Below, in pieces: positions 52,145 through 61,817 of a DNA stretch of 64,000 nt (its first letter is position 1; each line of letters begins with the position of its first letter). This stretch comes from Proales similis. Lineage: Eukaryota; Rotifera; Eurotatoria; Ploima; Proalidae. Location of the stretch: positions 1,860,001-1,924,000 of the forward strand of contig JAGVRJ010000004.1 of the NCBI GenBank assembly GCA_019059635.1, given 5' to 3'. The translations under genes were made by a program, and so were the position numbers. The notes below the pieces were generated by a model that did not search any database, was not told where the DNA came from, and saw only the letters and a list, made by a program, of their open reading frames with translations.

Positions 52145-54142
52145 CTAGAGAACAAATAGACACCGATTGACAATCAAATTGAACTGAAACTCGCTCATCA
52201 AATTAACGCTGAGGCCTTGCCGCAGCATCTCAATCACCATCAAACAGGGTGCATTGTCGTTCGGCAGCTCGATGAACAAGCATCGGTAGAAGAATATTTC
52301 CTTGTAGCTCTTGACCACTCTTTTGTCGAGTGATGGCAAAAATTTGCTCGAATCAGGCAAAAACTGACCTGGACTCAAATAGAGGAGGCTCAGGTTGATT
52401 AGATTGTCAAGAGAACTGTTGACAAAGAAGGGATTGTCATTCAGCTTGAGCACTTCAAGCCTTGATAGGTTATTGAACAAGAACAGGTTGGTAAAATAGT
52501 TGTGTCTGACGTCCAGATTCCGTAGCCCTTTCAATTGACTCAAACCTGCCAGATCGGTGAGTTTGTTGTTGGCTAGATTGAGCCGTTGCAGCCAAGTTAA
52601 ATTGTCTATTCCTTCGATTTGCTCAAGTTGGTTGGAGGCGATTTCAACGAAAAGAAGCCTTTCATTCTCGGGCCAGAATTTTATTGTTCTCAATCGATTG
52701 TTTGACAAGTTCAGATGGAAAATGTCCTTGAATCTTAGCGTGCAATTTGAAAAAGACTCGATTAGATTGATATCGAGCTTGAGCTCCAATAATTCGTGAG
52801 AATTGCAAATGGCACTCATTGATTTGATTCGGTTATTACTGGCTGTCAGGTAGAAAAGGTAAAGATCTCGAAGAGGCTCGATGCTCTCAATTAGATTGTG
52901 TGATATTTCCAGAGTAAACAGACCTTTTAGTCTTGACACTTCATGGATCTCTTCGATTTGGTTTTCGTTCAGATTTAAATGAGTGAGTGATGCAGCTCCA
53001 CTTAGATTAGAGATGACACTGATGTTATTTTTACTGAAATCCGCAATATCAAGAGATGGGAGCAATACCTCAATGGTCAGATTTCTTAAACGATTGCCCG
53101 ATAGAAAGAGCATCTTAAGCTTTGGCAAGTGACCAAATCGAGGCAAGGAGTCGAGCAAATTGAATCTTAGATCCAGTACTGACAGTTCAGGAAACTCAAT
53201 AGTCCAATCGATTCGCTCAATCCGGTTGTAGCCCAGTTCAAGCTTAATCAAGTTCTTCAGTGAGTGCAACGAGGCCAAAATGCTGATTTGATTGAAAGCC
53301 AGATAAAGGTATTGGAGTTCAGAAGCATTTGTCAACGCTAGCACGTTTCTTAATTGATTCCTATGAGCGAAAATGCTTTTAAAATGAAGTTGTTGATTAT
53401 CTTTAAGCCATTCAATAGAACCGAAATCATTTCGTTCGGCTTTAAGTACGATCAAAGCGTTGCTCATTAACAGGTTCCTATGACCAATCTGGTCCAAGCC
53501 GCTCAAATCAATCTTGTTCAATGAAGAAAAATTCGACAGACAAGATAAGTCATTGAGATGATTAAACGCGATATTGATTGTCTGTAGAGATTTGAATCTG
53601 CAAATATCACCAAGCTGCTTCAAACGATTTTGATCGAGAACGAGCGAAATCAGTGAAGGCAAGGTAGCCAACTCGAGCTCAATCCTTTCAAGCCTGTTGT
53701 TTGAAACAGACAATTCTTGCAGATGGAGTAGGTCGCTTGAGAATCGAATGCTTTGTAGGAAATTGTCGTCTAAGCGGAGCTTGGTCAAATTTGGCCAGTG
53801 GGGAACAATCAGCTCGCTCGATCGCATTCCTAGTCGATTTATTCTCAAATTGACCTCTTTCAACTCTTTGAGTTTGCCAAGACATCCCAGTGAATCCACA
53901 AGGTTATTCCAAAGATCGAGCCTGGTCAGATTATGCAGCTTGCAGATCGGGTCGATCTTTCTCAAAGCACAACCTAAAATTCTCAATCGGTTGAGTGAAT
54001 GGCTCAGAGACTTGATGCCTTCGAGATTCAATCCTTGTTGTGAGCTGATCGTTATTTGTGAATAGCCATGGTAAACCGTCCAGTTGACGGTGCAGAGAAT
54101 ACAATTCAGCCACAAAGCGAACAAAATTCGCGCCGATTTCAT
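52145..54142 (-). CDS. LRR-9: secreted SDS22-like LRR protein, short subgroup
   Basis: Intronless, 665 residues. The signal peptide MKSARILFALWLNCILCT is nearly that of LRR-8, then NWTVYHGYSQI. Terminal module FFYRCLFI, then APCLMVIEMLRQGLSVNLM and the second Cys in VNRCLFVL. An extra cysteine sits inside the Tyr-Arg motif (YRCLF). Compared with LRR-8 the sixth to tenth repeats are rewritten (LDQIGHRNLLM, DNQQLHFKSIFAH) and two residues longer. This contrasts with identical flanks and suggests diversifying change or conversion from another donor. A TATA-like TAAATAAAAAG lies about 50 bp upstream. Confidence 0.93.
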   Translation of the reverse strand: MKSARILFALWLNCILCTVNWTVYHGYSQITISSQQGLNLEGIKSLSHSLNRLRILGCALRKIDPICKLHNLTRLDLWNNLVDSLGCLGKLKELKEVNLRINRLGMRSSELIVPHWPNLTKLRLDDNFLQSIRFSSDLLHLQELSVSNNRLERIELELATLPSLISLVLDQNRLKQLGDICRFKSLQTINIAFNHLNDLSCLSNFSSLNKIDLSGLDQIGHRNLLMSNALIVLKAERNDFGSIEWLKDNQQLHFKSIFAHRNQLRNVLALTNASELQYLYLAFNQISILASLHSLKNLIKLELGYNRIERIDWTIEFPELSVLDLRFNLLDSLPRFGHLPKLKMLFLSGNRLRNLTIEVLLPSLDIADFSKNNISVISNLSGAASLTHLNLNENQIEEIHEVSRLKGLFTLEISHNLIESIEPLRDLYLFYLTASNNRIKSMSAICNSHELLELKLDINLIESFSNCTLRFKDIFHLNLSNNRLRTIKFWPENERLLFVEIASNQLEQIEGIDNLTWLQRLNLANNKLTDLAGLSQLKGLRNLDVRHNYFTNLFLFNNLSRLEVLKLNDNPFFVNSSLDNLINLSLLYLSPGQFLPDSSKFLPSLDKRVVKSYKEIFFYRCLFIELPNDNAPCLMVIEMLRQGLSVNLMSEFQFNLIVNRCLFVL

Positions 54143-54474
54143 GTCTACTTCTGAGAAACGGACATAGACTGGGAGCCGCTCCCTCTTTTTATTTAGGCAT
54201 CGACATATATCTCACGTTTAGTAAAGCGTCATTCATTAATTGACGCATTCATTATTTAAAGAAAATCGATTTCTTATCAATGCTTCTTAGATTTCTTCAA
54301 TTTTTTATTTCCTCTTGCTCTGCATGTCTGTCATGTCCAAGCAAGAAAAATAAAATTTTGTCAACCAGAGAGGAGAATAATGTCCAAAACTGAGCATTGA
54401 AGCTTCAAATTAATTGAATAGCTTGTGACCGCTTGCATCCATTTAGATAAATTTCGTCTGAACCGAACTAGCCG
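54143..54474. other. Spacer between LRR-9 and LRR-10
   Basis: Holds the LRR-9 promoter: the minus strand reads CCTAAATAAAAAGAG near 54182-54196. No gene. Confidence 0.45.
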
Positions 54475-56610
54475 CTAGAATAGTTCAAGCTCGCACCGTG
54501 CGAATGTCTGCCTTAAGTCAGAATCACTGTAAAGACTTAGATGGTAGCCTTTGCTTAGAAAGAGTAAACTGGTCTCGCAACTTCTCACATGCCCATTCAA
54601 AGTGATGAACAGGGCTCGATAGAATGTGGCTACGGTCGTCTTTTTCACCAATCGAATTTCGAGCGGCGGCAATACTCGAAGAAGCTCGTGAGCAGACTGA
54701 GCATCGAGAGAGTCAAGCTCAAGTCTGCTTAGGTACCTCATTGAGGTCAGTGCCAGCCCTGTTTGTGCTGGATTGCCGTCAATGAAGAGCTGCTCAAGCA
54801 GTTTAAGACTGGCGACTGCCCGCCAGTCTCTCACGCGATTGCTGCTGAGATGCAAGATTCTTATTCTGCTCGCCGTGGAAATTGCACTGATGTTTGAGAG
54901 CGAGCAGTTGTTGGCCTCGAAATGCTTGATTTTCTCCAGACGAGTCAGAAAAGACAAATTTGAGGAAGCAAGCGGATTGTTCGAAATTCTGAGCTCGATC
55001 CAGGAGATGTGCTGATTTGGCGCTTGCACGAGTTCGATTTGATTGTTTTCCAACAGAATTCTGCTTGCGCTCGGCGGAAAACTGCTCATGTAGAATTGTT
55101 TGATCAAATTGAAGGAAAAATCAATCAACGAGATGTCTTGAAGTTGAGACAAACAGCTTGGAACTGATCCGATTTGATTGTGAGCTAGATGCACTTTTCT
55201 AAGTAATTTCGTCTTGCATAGACTCTCGATCGAATCGATTCTGTTCTGAGCCATGTCCAAGTAAGAAAGCCGGGCGAATTTCTCGATCGCCTCGATCGAC
55301 TTTATGTTGTTGTCTCGTAGAATCAGAATGATGAGAAATCGTTGAACACTCACCAGTGGAAATTCGTCAACTAAATTGGACTCTGCCGTGATGGCAGTTA
55401 TTCGTAAAAGTTCACTGGGAAGCTTAATCTGTTTTATCGAGTTTCCTCCGATTGTTAGACGGCTGATGAGTCTACAGTTGCCAATGCTGGGCGTAGCCAT
55501 CAGCTGATTGTAGCCGAGATGAAGCTCTCTCAAGTTCGGGAGCTCAATAGTCCAGTCGATCGATTTTATTTTGTTTTTAGCCAAGTCAAGTATCGTCAAC
55601 GACATGAGCGAGTTCAGGTTCGGCACTGAGCTGATCCTGTTCGCTTTCAAATAGACCTCTTCCAGCTTGGTCATGTTCAACAGTGGCTGCAAATCTTCCA
55701 CTTGATTGCTTTCCATGTCTAAAATTCGCAACGATCCAAGTCGACTCAATGGAAGCAAACTGCTTGCCAAGTTAAATCCCATCTTCACCTCTTGGACTTG
55801 AGAGGGAAAAACTTGGTCGTAAAGCTTCACAAAGTTCTTATCAAGAGTCAGTTTCGTGAGGTTAGTCAGTTTACTCAGACATTTTAGATTGTTCAGCGTA
55901 TTTGAATGAATATTCAACAATCGAAGACTCTTTATTTGACAGATGTCGTCGAGCGATTGGAAGAAGTTGGTGTGTAAATTAAGTGAATGCAGATTGCTCA
56001 ATTTGGCGAGCGAAGGCGCCATTGAAAGCTTGTTGGTCCCAAGAGTCAAAAATCTGAGCGATGGAAGGTCCTCTTCCACAACTACTCTGTTCAAGTGGTT
56101 CGCTGAGATCCAAATGCTTGCAATGTTCATCCAGTTTTTATAAATAGTCACCGAACGAAGGTAATTTCCTGACAAGAGAAGTTCAGTCAACGTGCTCAAA
56201 TGGCGTAGAGCAGAGATATGGCGAATGCCGTTATAAGATAAATCGAGAAATTTTATGCTTTTGGATCTGGCAAGACGTTCCAAGTCTTGAATTTGGTTAT
56301 CTGGCAACTCTGCTCGTTCTAAATGGTCAAGTTCAGACAAACAGTCGATATTGCGAATAGAGTTGCTTGTTAGATCAATAGACTTGAGTAGTTTAAGTTG
56401 ACACAAAGGCGAAATTACTGACAAAGAGGAACTATGGAATTCAACCCTCTCTACAGACGCAGCAAGTATTTGAATGCCTTCAAGTAGAACTGGTTTCTGT
56501 TCGGAGGCGAGTTCTCTAACCGGAAGCTCTGAAGTCAAATAGTGCTCCCAGACATTTGCTTGACATTGCGTGAGCCAGCTGAACAGCAAAACAGCACAAA
56601 TCAGCCGCAT
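54475..56610 (-). CDS. LRR-10: secreted SDS22-like LRR protein, long subgroup
   Basis: Intronless, 711 residues from the first ATG (MRLICAVLLFSWLTQCQA, signal peptide); the frame upstream opens without ATG. N-terminal cap VWEHYL and LLEGIQILAASVERV. Cysteine pairs ISPLCQL / IDCLSEL and DDICQIKSL / LKCLSKL. Terminal module TFYRALFI, then RSCETSLLFLSKGYHLSLY and the second Cys in FARCELELF. It resembles LRR-2 in the terminal module (RLVKKTTVATFYRALFI against RLVKRTPVAKFYRALFI) more than its immediate neighbours, so related copies are dispersed within the array and not simply adjacent. Confidence 0.93.
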   Translation of the reverse strand: MRLICAVLLFSWLTQCQANVWEHYLTSELPVRELASEQKPVLLEGIQILAASVERVEFHSSSLSVISPLCQLKLLKSIDLTSNSIRNIDCLSELDHLERAELPDNQIQDLERLARSKSIKFLDLSYNGIRHISALRHLSTLTELLLSGNYLRSVTIYKNWMNIASIWISANHLNRVVVEEDLPSLRFLTLGTNKLSMAPSLAKLSNLHSLNLHTNFFQSLDDICQIKSLRLLNIHSNTLNNLKCLSKLTNLTKLTLDKNFVKLYDQVFPSQVQEVKMGFNLASSLLPLSRLGSLRILDMESNQVEDLQPLLNMTKLEEVYLKANRISSVPNLNSLMSLTILDLAKNKIKSIDWTIELPNLRELHLGYNQLMATPSIGNCRLISRLTIGGNSIKQIKLPSELLRITAITAESNLVDEFPLVSVQRFLIILILRDNNIKSIEAIEKFARLSYLDMAQNRIDSIESLCKTKLLRKVHLAHNQIGSVPSCLSQLQDISLIDFSFNLIKQFYMSSFPPSASRILLENNQIELVQAPNQHISWIELRISNNPLASSNLSFLTRLEKIKHFEANNCSLSNISAISTASRIRILHLSSNRVRDWRAVASLKLLEQLFIDGNPAQTGLALTSMRYLSRLELDSLDAQSAHELLRVLPPLEIRLVKKTTVATFYRALFITLNGHVRSCETSLLFLSKGYHLSLYSDSDLRQTFARCELELF

Positions 56611-57178
56611 TGTTTCTCTTTGTTTTCTGAAGAATTCTTCTTTCTTAAGTCGGCCTCCCAATAAGGAGAAGAGCCTTTTTGGAGTTTGGTGTAATTATTT
56701 GCACAGCATGCTTTTCATCCGATTCACGACAGTGAGACAGGAGAGAGCCAGTTTTAATGTTGTTGGAATGCGCAATGCTGAAAACCATTCGATATTGATG
56801 ATGGAATCGATATTCTACAAATCGAACCATTTCAAATAGAGGAGCACGAAATGCACGAGTTTGGCAAAACAGATTGACGCAGACTGGAATCGAATTTCGA
56901 AAGATCTGAAATAGAGCACTAGACAACCTGAGCTTCACCAGCCCGAACATGTCGTGTCGGCAGTGAAAGGCCTATTCGCTTTCAGCCACAGACGTGTAAA
57001 CCAAAAAGAATAAGTAGACAGGGAGCTTGCGTACGTGCAGGCTTATCAATTTAAACGCCTTATTAATAAATTCAAGGACATGATATTAAATGTCTTGCTT
57101 GATAAGTGGCGCCACTTGGTAAAAAAAAAAACTTAAAAAGCGACCGAAACCTGCGCCAAAAGTTCAATTGTGCTGAGA
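56611..57178. other. Divergent spacer between LRR-10 and LRR-11
   Basis: About 570 bp between divergent genes; both promoters should lie here. An A run at 57120-57130 lies about 50 bp upstream of LRR-11. Open frames on both strands show no family resemblance. Confidence 0.45.
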
Positions 57179-59503
57179 ATGATGAAAACGATTTTTCTTT
57201 TCTGTGTTTTAACGCTTTCGATCGACGGAATCGTTGCTGCTGGCCACGATTGGACCCGTTATGAAAAAATTGTCTACTTGAGCGCAATGCCCGATCTCGG
57301 CGATTTGGAAGGAATTGAGATACTGGCCGAAAAGCTAACAACCCTTTCGGTTACAACTTGCGAAATTCGAAATATAAGCCGTCTCTCGAAACTCGTCAAT
57401 CTGAGAACAGTCACCTTGAGTCAGAATCTGATTGAAGATCTCACACCGCTTGTCGCCTTGCAGAAGCTTCAAAAGCTGACCATGTCCCAGAACAGATTGA
57501 CTCATTTGCGCGGAATCGAGAATATAACCACCTTGACCTTTCTCTATCTCAACAAGAACCGAATTGCATCTATTGGCGAGCTCAAGGATCTGAAGCGACT
57601 GCAAGAGCTCGATTTGAACGACAACCAGCTCACCTCACTGGAGGGAGTGGAGAAGCTGAGTAAACTGCGAATCATTCGACTGAGCAGGAATCAAATCAGC
57701 TCGTGCGAAGAGCTCAGTGGTCTACCGAGTCTGGAACAAGTCGAGATCAAGCAGAATCGACTAAAACTGCTTTCGATGTCAAATGAGTGGACAAGGCTTC
57801 GATCGATCGACTGCTCAGAGAACGATCTCAGACTCATCAGAGTGAAGGGCCAACTGTCTCGTCTCACTGACCTCAAAGCAAACAAAAACAGAATTCGACG
57901 CATCAGCAAAATCGAGCTCTTGACTTCACTCGAACGGATCGAGCTTGAGAGCAATGCGCTGACTGGTTTAGACGCCCTTTGCAAAATCCCCTTCTTACTC
58001 ATACTGGTCCTCGACTTGAACGATGTAAAAGACGTGAGCTGTCTTGGAAAGATGTGGGCTCTCAATTCGCTGAGGATCAGCTCCAATCACATCAAACTGC
58101 CCCCACAGCCGAGCAGTTTTCTCATCAGCCTCGAATCCTTAGCTTTGATTAAGAACGACATCAGCGACCTGACTTGGCTGGCCACCATTCAAGCACTGAG
58201 AAATCTCAAGCTGGACGGCAACGCTGTAACCAGTTTCAGCAGTCTCTTCAATCTCACTGAACTGCGAGTGATCTCAGCCGCGCACAATCAACTGACCAGC
58301 ATCGACTCGATGGGCCCGAAGCCCTACCTGGAGGAGATCTATCTGGCCCATAATAGAATAAGCCAGTTCAACGCGGTCGAGCTGGTGCCTCAAATAGAAA
58401 CCATCGACTTGTCCTTCAATCTTCTCGAGTCACTGCCGCCACTGGACAGTCTGCGAAGGTTGTACTACCTGAACGTGAAAAACAACAGAATTCGTTTCTT
58501 GTCTTTTGCGATCAGCTTGTCGTCTGTGAAGAGAATCATAGCCAGCGGCAACCAGATCAGCCGAGTGCAGAGTTTGGCAAACTGCTCCAGACTCGAGCAT
58601 CTGGATCTGAGCGACAACCAACTCGATTCTATCGATTTTCTCAACGACTCTGTCTCAATCCAAACCATAAAATTGGACCGAAACACGATTGAAAGCATCG
58701 AACCGTTGGCCAAGTCGAGTTTATTGCTCGAAATAAGTGCCAGTAGCAACTTGATCCAAAGCGTCGACGTCCTTTGTCGTCTTCTAAGAATAAACTCTAT
58801 CGAGCTCTCTTTCAATCGAATCGTTAACGTATCGTGTTTGTCTCATCTGCCCAATCTCAAGTACATCAACACGGCGCAGAACAGTCTCGTGAGCACTTTT
58901 TATTTCCAAACAGGCTTTCAGTACAAAATTCTCGACTTCAGCCGCAACCAACTGGTCAGCTTAGAGCAATTGCAAGACGTTCCCGCGTTTTTAATTCTCA
59001 AAGTTCGCGAGAATAGAATCAGATCACTGGCGCCCTTGGCTCGGATAAAGCAAATCACATCGATCGATGCCGGACGCAATCTGATCGAAGACATTGGCCC
59101 AGTCAGGCAGCTCGATTCATTGGAAATACTCATATTGGACAGCAACAGAATCTCCAACGCCTCGGTCGTCGAGTCAATGCTCGAACTACGCGTACTCGAT
59201 CTGAGCGCGAACCCTCTCGTTCGAAGAGTGTCTTTCACAAAGTTGCTTCAGCTTAGTCGGCTGAGCATTGACCTTGAGTATCTGGGCACAGAGCCCTGGA
59301 GCTTGTTCGCCCAGCCAGAGACACGGAAGGTGAGCGAGAGCAGCAGAGGCAAGTATTACAGGTCTTTGTTTGTCAACTCAAACGTGGCATCGATCGACTG
59401 CGTTTTCACCATAAAAATGCTGAGAAATGGCCTCCATTTCAACTTGCTCGCCGACAGTCAGGCGCAAGAGTTTGTCAGCGATTGTGCGGCAAAAATCTCC
59501 TAA
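57179..59503 (+). CDS. LRR-11: secreted SDS22-like LRR protein, longest member
   Basis: Intronless, 774 residues, about three repeats longer than the others. Start at the first ATG of MMKTIFLFCVLTLSIDGIVA. N-terminal cap HDWTRYEKI. The first repeats are the most canonical SDS22-like units in the cluster, with L-x-x-L-x-L-x-x-N-x-I spaced by 22 (for example LQELDLNDNQLTSLEGVEKL), which may be closest to the ancestral repeat. Cysteine pair DALCKIPFL / VSCLGKM, and later DVLCRLLRI / VSCLSHL. Terminal module KYYRSLFV, then IDCVFTIKMLRNGLHFNLL and the second Cys in SDCAAKIS. G+C looks higher than in neighbouring LRR genes by eye. No close partner in the window. Confidence 0.93.
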   Translation: MMKTIFLFCVLTLSIDGIVAAGHDWTRYEKIVYLSAMPDLGDLEGIEILAEKLTTLSVTTCEIRNISRLSKLVNLRTVTLSQNLIEDLTPLVALQKLQKLTMSQNRLTHLRGIENITTLTFLYLNKNRIASIGELKDLKRLQELDLNDNQLTSLEGVEKLSKLRIIRLSRNQISSCEELSGLPSLEQVEIKQNRLKLLSMSNEWTRLRSIDCSENDLRLIRVKGQLSRLTDLKANKNRIRRISKIELLTSLERIELESNALTGLDALCKIPFLLILVLDLNDVKDVSCLGKMWALNSLRISSNHIKLPPQPSSFLISLESLALIKNDISDLTWLATIQALRNLKLDGNAVTSFSSLFNLTELRVISAAHNQLTSIDSMGPKPYLEEIYLAHNRISQFNAVELVPQIETIDLSFNLLESLPPLDSLRRLYYLNVKNNRIRFLSFAISLSSVKRIIASGNQISRVQSLANCSRLEHLDLSDNQLDSIDFLNDSVSIQTIKLDRNTIESIEPLAKSSLLLEISASSNLIQSVDVLCRLLRINSIELSFNRIVNVSCLSHLPNLKYINTAQNSLVSTFYFQTGFQYKILDFSRNQLVSLEQLQDVPAFLILKVRENRIRSLAPLARIKQITSIDAGRNLIEDIGPVRQLDSLEILILDSNRISNASVVESMLELRVLDLSANPLVRRVSFTKLLQLSRLSIDLEYLGTEPWSLFAQPETRKVSESSRGKYYRSLFVNSNVASIDCVFTIKMLRNGLHFNLLADSQAQEFVSDCAAKIS

Positions 59504-59819
59504 AATTATTTGTTTGAGCTTTATTAACAATCGCTGCGTGTCTCCTTCTCAATTGATTCAGATTTCAGTGGCGCAAAATTTAAATTCGATCAATAAATTA
59601 ACTAGTCTCGGTAATTGCTTGTCGCCGTTTTTTTTTTAATTCACAAACATCTCAGCAAACAAGGTCACGTTTTTATTTGATCTCAAATTTCATTTTGCCA
59701 CGCGAACAGTCAATCCACCTTAGGCGCTTTTGCTCGGCCAAAAGTTGCACTTTGCATTTAAAAAGCAGTACGCAGTTTGAGACCTATATAAAACAAAATA
59801 CTTTTGTTTACAGCCGAAA
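59504..59819. other. Spacer between LRR-11 and LRR-12
   Basis: Holds the LRR-12 promoter with a TATA box. A T run lies at about 59629-59637. No gene. Confidence 0.5.
59785..59792 (+). promoter_or_regulatory. TATA box of LRR-12, very close to the start codon
   Basis: TATATAAA begins 35 bp upstream of the ATG at 59820. With the usual 25-30 bp TATA-to-start distance the leader would be only a few nucleotides. If this is the true promoter, translation of an almost leaderless mRNA, or use of a more upstream start site, must be considered. Confidence 0.5.
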
Positions 59820-61817
59820 ATGAGAATTAAATTTTTACTGTTGGCCTGGCTTAACGGATTATGGGCGATCGATTGGATTGACTACAGCGGCTCTTCAGAA
59901 ATAACAATCATTCTCGAACAAGGGGTCAATCTTGAAGGAATTCAAACACTGGGCCATTCTGTCAAGAAATTAGGGATTTTGAATTGCGCATTAAGAAAGA
60001 TCGATCCGATCTGCGAGCTTCATAATCTTACCTTGCTTGATCTTTGGCATAACCTTGTAGAATCAGTCGGATGTCTGGACAGACTCAAATGGTTGGAGAA
60101 GGTCGATTTTCTCTCAAATCGGCTCGGTATGCGCTCAAGCGAGCTGCTTGTCCCCGACTGGCCACATTTGACAAGTTTAAATTTAAACTTAAATTTTCTG
60201 CAGAGCATTCGCTTCACAGCCGATTTACCAAAACTCCAGCATCTGAGCATTATGAACAACAGACTCGAAAGGATTGAGCTCGGCCCAGCCACACTGCCTG
60301 CTCTAATCTCGCTCAATTTGGACCGAAACCGTTTCAAGCAGCTTGGCGATATTTGCAGACTACAGACAGTGCAAGTGGTCAATATCGGTTACAATCATCT
60401 CCTCACTCCTGACTTGTCTTGCCTTTCGAATATGTCTTCACTGAAAGAAATTGATCTGAGTGGCCATGCGATCGGCGATCGAAACGTCTCAATAAGCGAC
60501 ACTGTGGCCTCTTTTACAGCCGAACAGTGTGGAATCAGCTCAATCGAATGGCTGACTAATAATGTAGAAATCAAAACTATTCTCATGCGAAGAAATCGAA
60601 TAAGAGATGTCACAGCATTGAATAATCTTGTTCAACTCAATAGCCTGTATTTGGATTTCAATCAAATAAGCATTTTAAACTCGTTAAACTCTCTTAGAAG
60701 CTTGGAAACACTCGATTTGAGCCACAACCGAATAGAGCGAATCGATTGGACAATCAATCTGCCTAATCTCACCTGGCTTAATCTAAGATTCAATTTACTC
60801 GAATCTTTACCTCAATTTGGGAACCTGCCTAAGCTTCATCAACTCTTCGTCTCGGGAAATCGAATTCGAAATCTCGCCATTCAGGTCTTACTGCCATTAC
60901 TTGATATTGCTGATTTCAGTCAAAATAACATCAGCGTCATCTCTGACCTGAGTGGAGCTACTTCTCTAAGTTATTTAGAGCTAAGTGAAAATCATATTCA
61001 AGACATTGGTGAATTGTCTCGGCTTCAGAACCTGACCAAACTGGTGATATCGCACAACCTGATCGAGAGTCTTGAGCCCCTTCGACATCTTGACATTTCC
61101 TCTCTGAAAGCAAGTCACAATCGAATCAGATCTGTGAGCGGTGTATGCCATTCAGAGAGAATAATACAGCTTTTGCTAGATTTCAATCAGATAGAGTCCG
61201 TTTCGAACTGTATTCAGGGTATGAAGGAAATTTATAGTATCAATTTATCAAACAACCGATTGAGAACAATTCAATTCTGGCCCGATAATAATAAGCTTTT
61301 TTTTGTTGAAATCGCCTTCAACCAACTTGAACAAATAGAGGGCATTCACAATTTACATTTTCTTGAACGGCTGAATGTTTCAAACAACAGGCTGTCAGAT
61401 CTTAGCGGATTGAATCGATCAACAGCTCTGCGAAAATTAGACGTCAGCCACAACAATTTCACAGATTTTTGCTTCGTTAAGAATCTTTCAAAGCTTAAAT
61501 TACTCAAGCTGAACGGCAATCAGATGGCGATAAAATGTTCCCTTACAAAACTAAATCAACTGAGCCTCCTCTACTTGAGTCGAGGTCAGCTTTTGCCCGA
61601 TTCATGGAACTTTTTGCCAGAATTAGACCAGAGGTCGGTCAAGAGCTACAATGGCATATTCTTCTACCGTTCTTTGTTTATCGAGTTGCCAGACGATAAT
61701 GTTCCCTGTTCGATGGTTATCGAGATGCTGCGTCGAGGCTACAGCATCAATTTGATGAGTGAGCTTCAGTTCATGCGGACCGCTGACCGATGCAAACTTC
61801 ATCTCAGTGTGACCTAG
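59820..61817 (+). CDS. LRR-12: secreted SDS22-like LRR protein, short subgroup
   Basis: Intronless, 665 residues. Signal peptide MRIKFLLLAWLNGLWA, then DWIDYSGSSEI and LEGIQTLGHSVKKL. Subgroup marks CALRKIDPIC and LGMRSSELL are present, with cysteine pair GDICRLQTV / LSCLSNM. Terminal module FFYRSLFI, then VPCSMVIEMLRRGYSINLM and the second Cys in ADRCKLHLSVT. Together with LRR-13 it shares SDLSGATSL and LLLDFNQIESVSNC, pointing to a common origin of these two neighbours. It is on the opposite strand from LRR-8 and LRR-9 although in the same subgroup, so at least one inversion accompanied family growth. Confidence 0.93.
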   Translation: MRIKFLLLAWLNGLWAIDWIDYSGSSEITIILEQGVNLEGIQTLGHSVKKLGILNCALRKIDPICELHNLTLLDLWHNLVESVGCLDRLKWLEKVDFLSNRLGMRSSELLVPDWPHLTSLNLNLNFLQSIRFTADLPKLQHLSIMNNRLERIELGPATLPALISLNLDRNRFKQLGDICRLQTVQVVNIGYNHLLTPDLSCLSNMSSLKEIDLSGHAIGDRNVSISDTVASFTAEQCGISSIEWLTNNVEIKTILMRRNRIRDVTALNNLVQLNSLYLDFNQISILNSLNSLRSLETLDLSHNRIERIDWTINLPNLTWLNLRFNLLESLPQFGNLPKLHQLFVSGNRIRNLAIQVLLPLLDIADFSQNNISVISDLSGATSLSYLELSENHIQDIGELSRLQNLTKLVISHNLIESLEPLRHLDISSLKASHNRIRSVSGVCHSERIIQLLLDFNQIESVSNCIQGMKEIYSINLSNNRLRTIQFWPDNNKLFFVEIAFNQLEQIEGIHNLHFLERLNVSNNRLSDLSGLNRSTALRKLDVSHNNFTDFCFVKNLSKLKLLKLNGNQMAIKCSLTKLNQLSLLYLSRGQLLPDSWNFLPELDQRSVKSYNGIFFYRSLFIELPDDNVPCSMVIEMLRRGYSINLMSELQFMRTADRCKLHLSVT

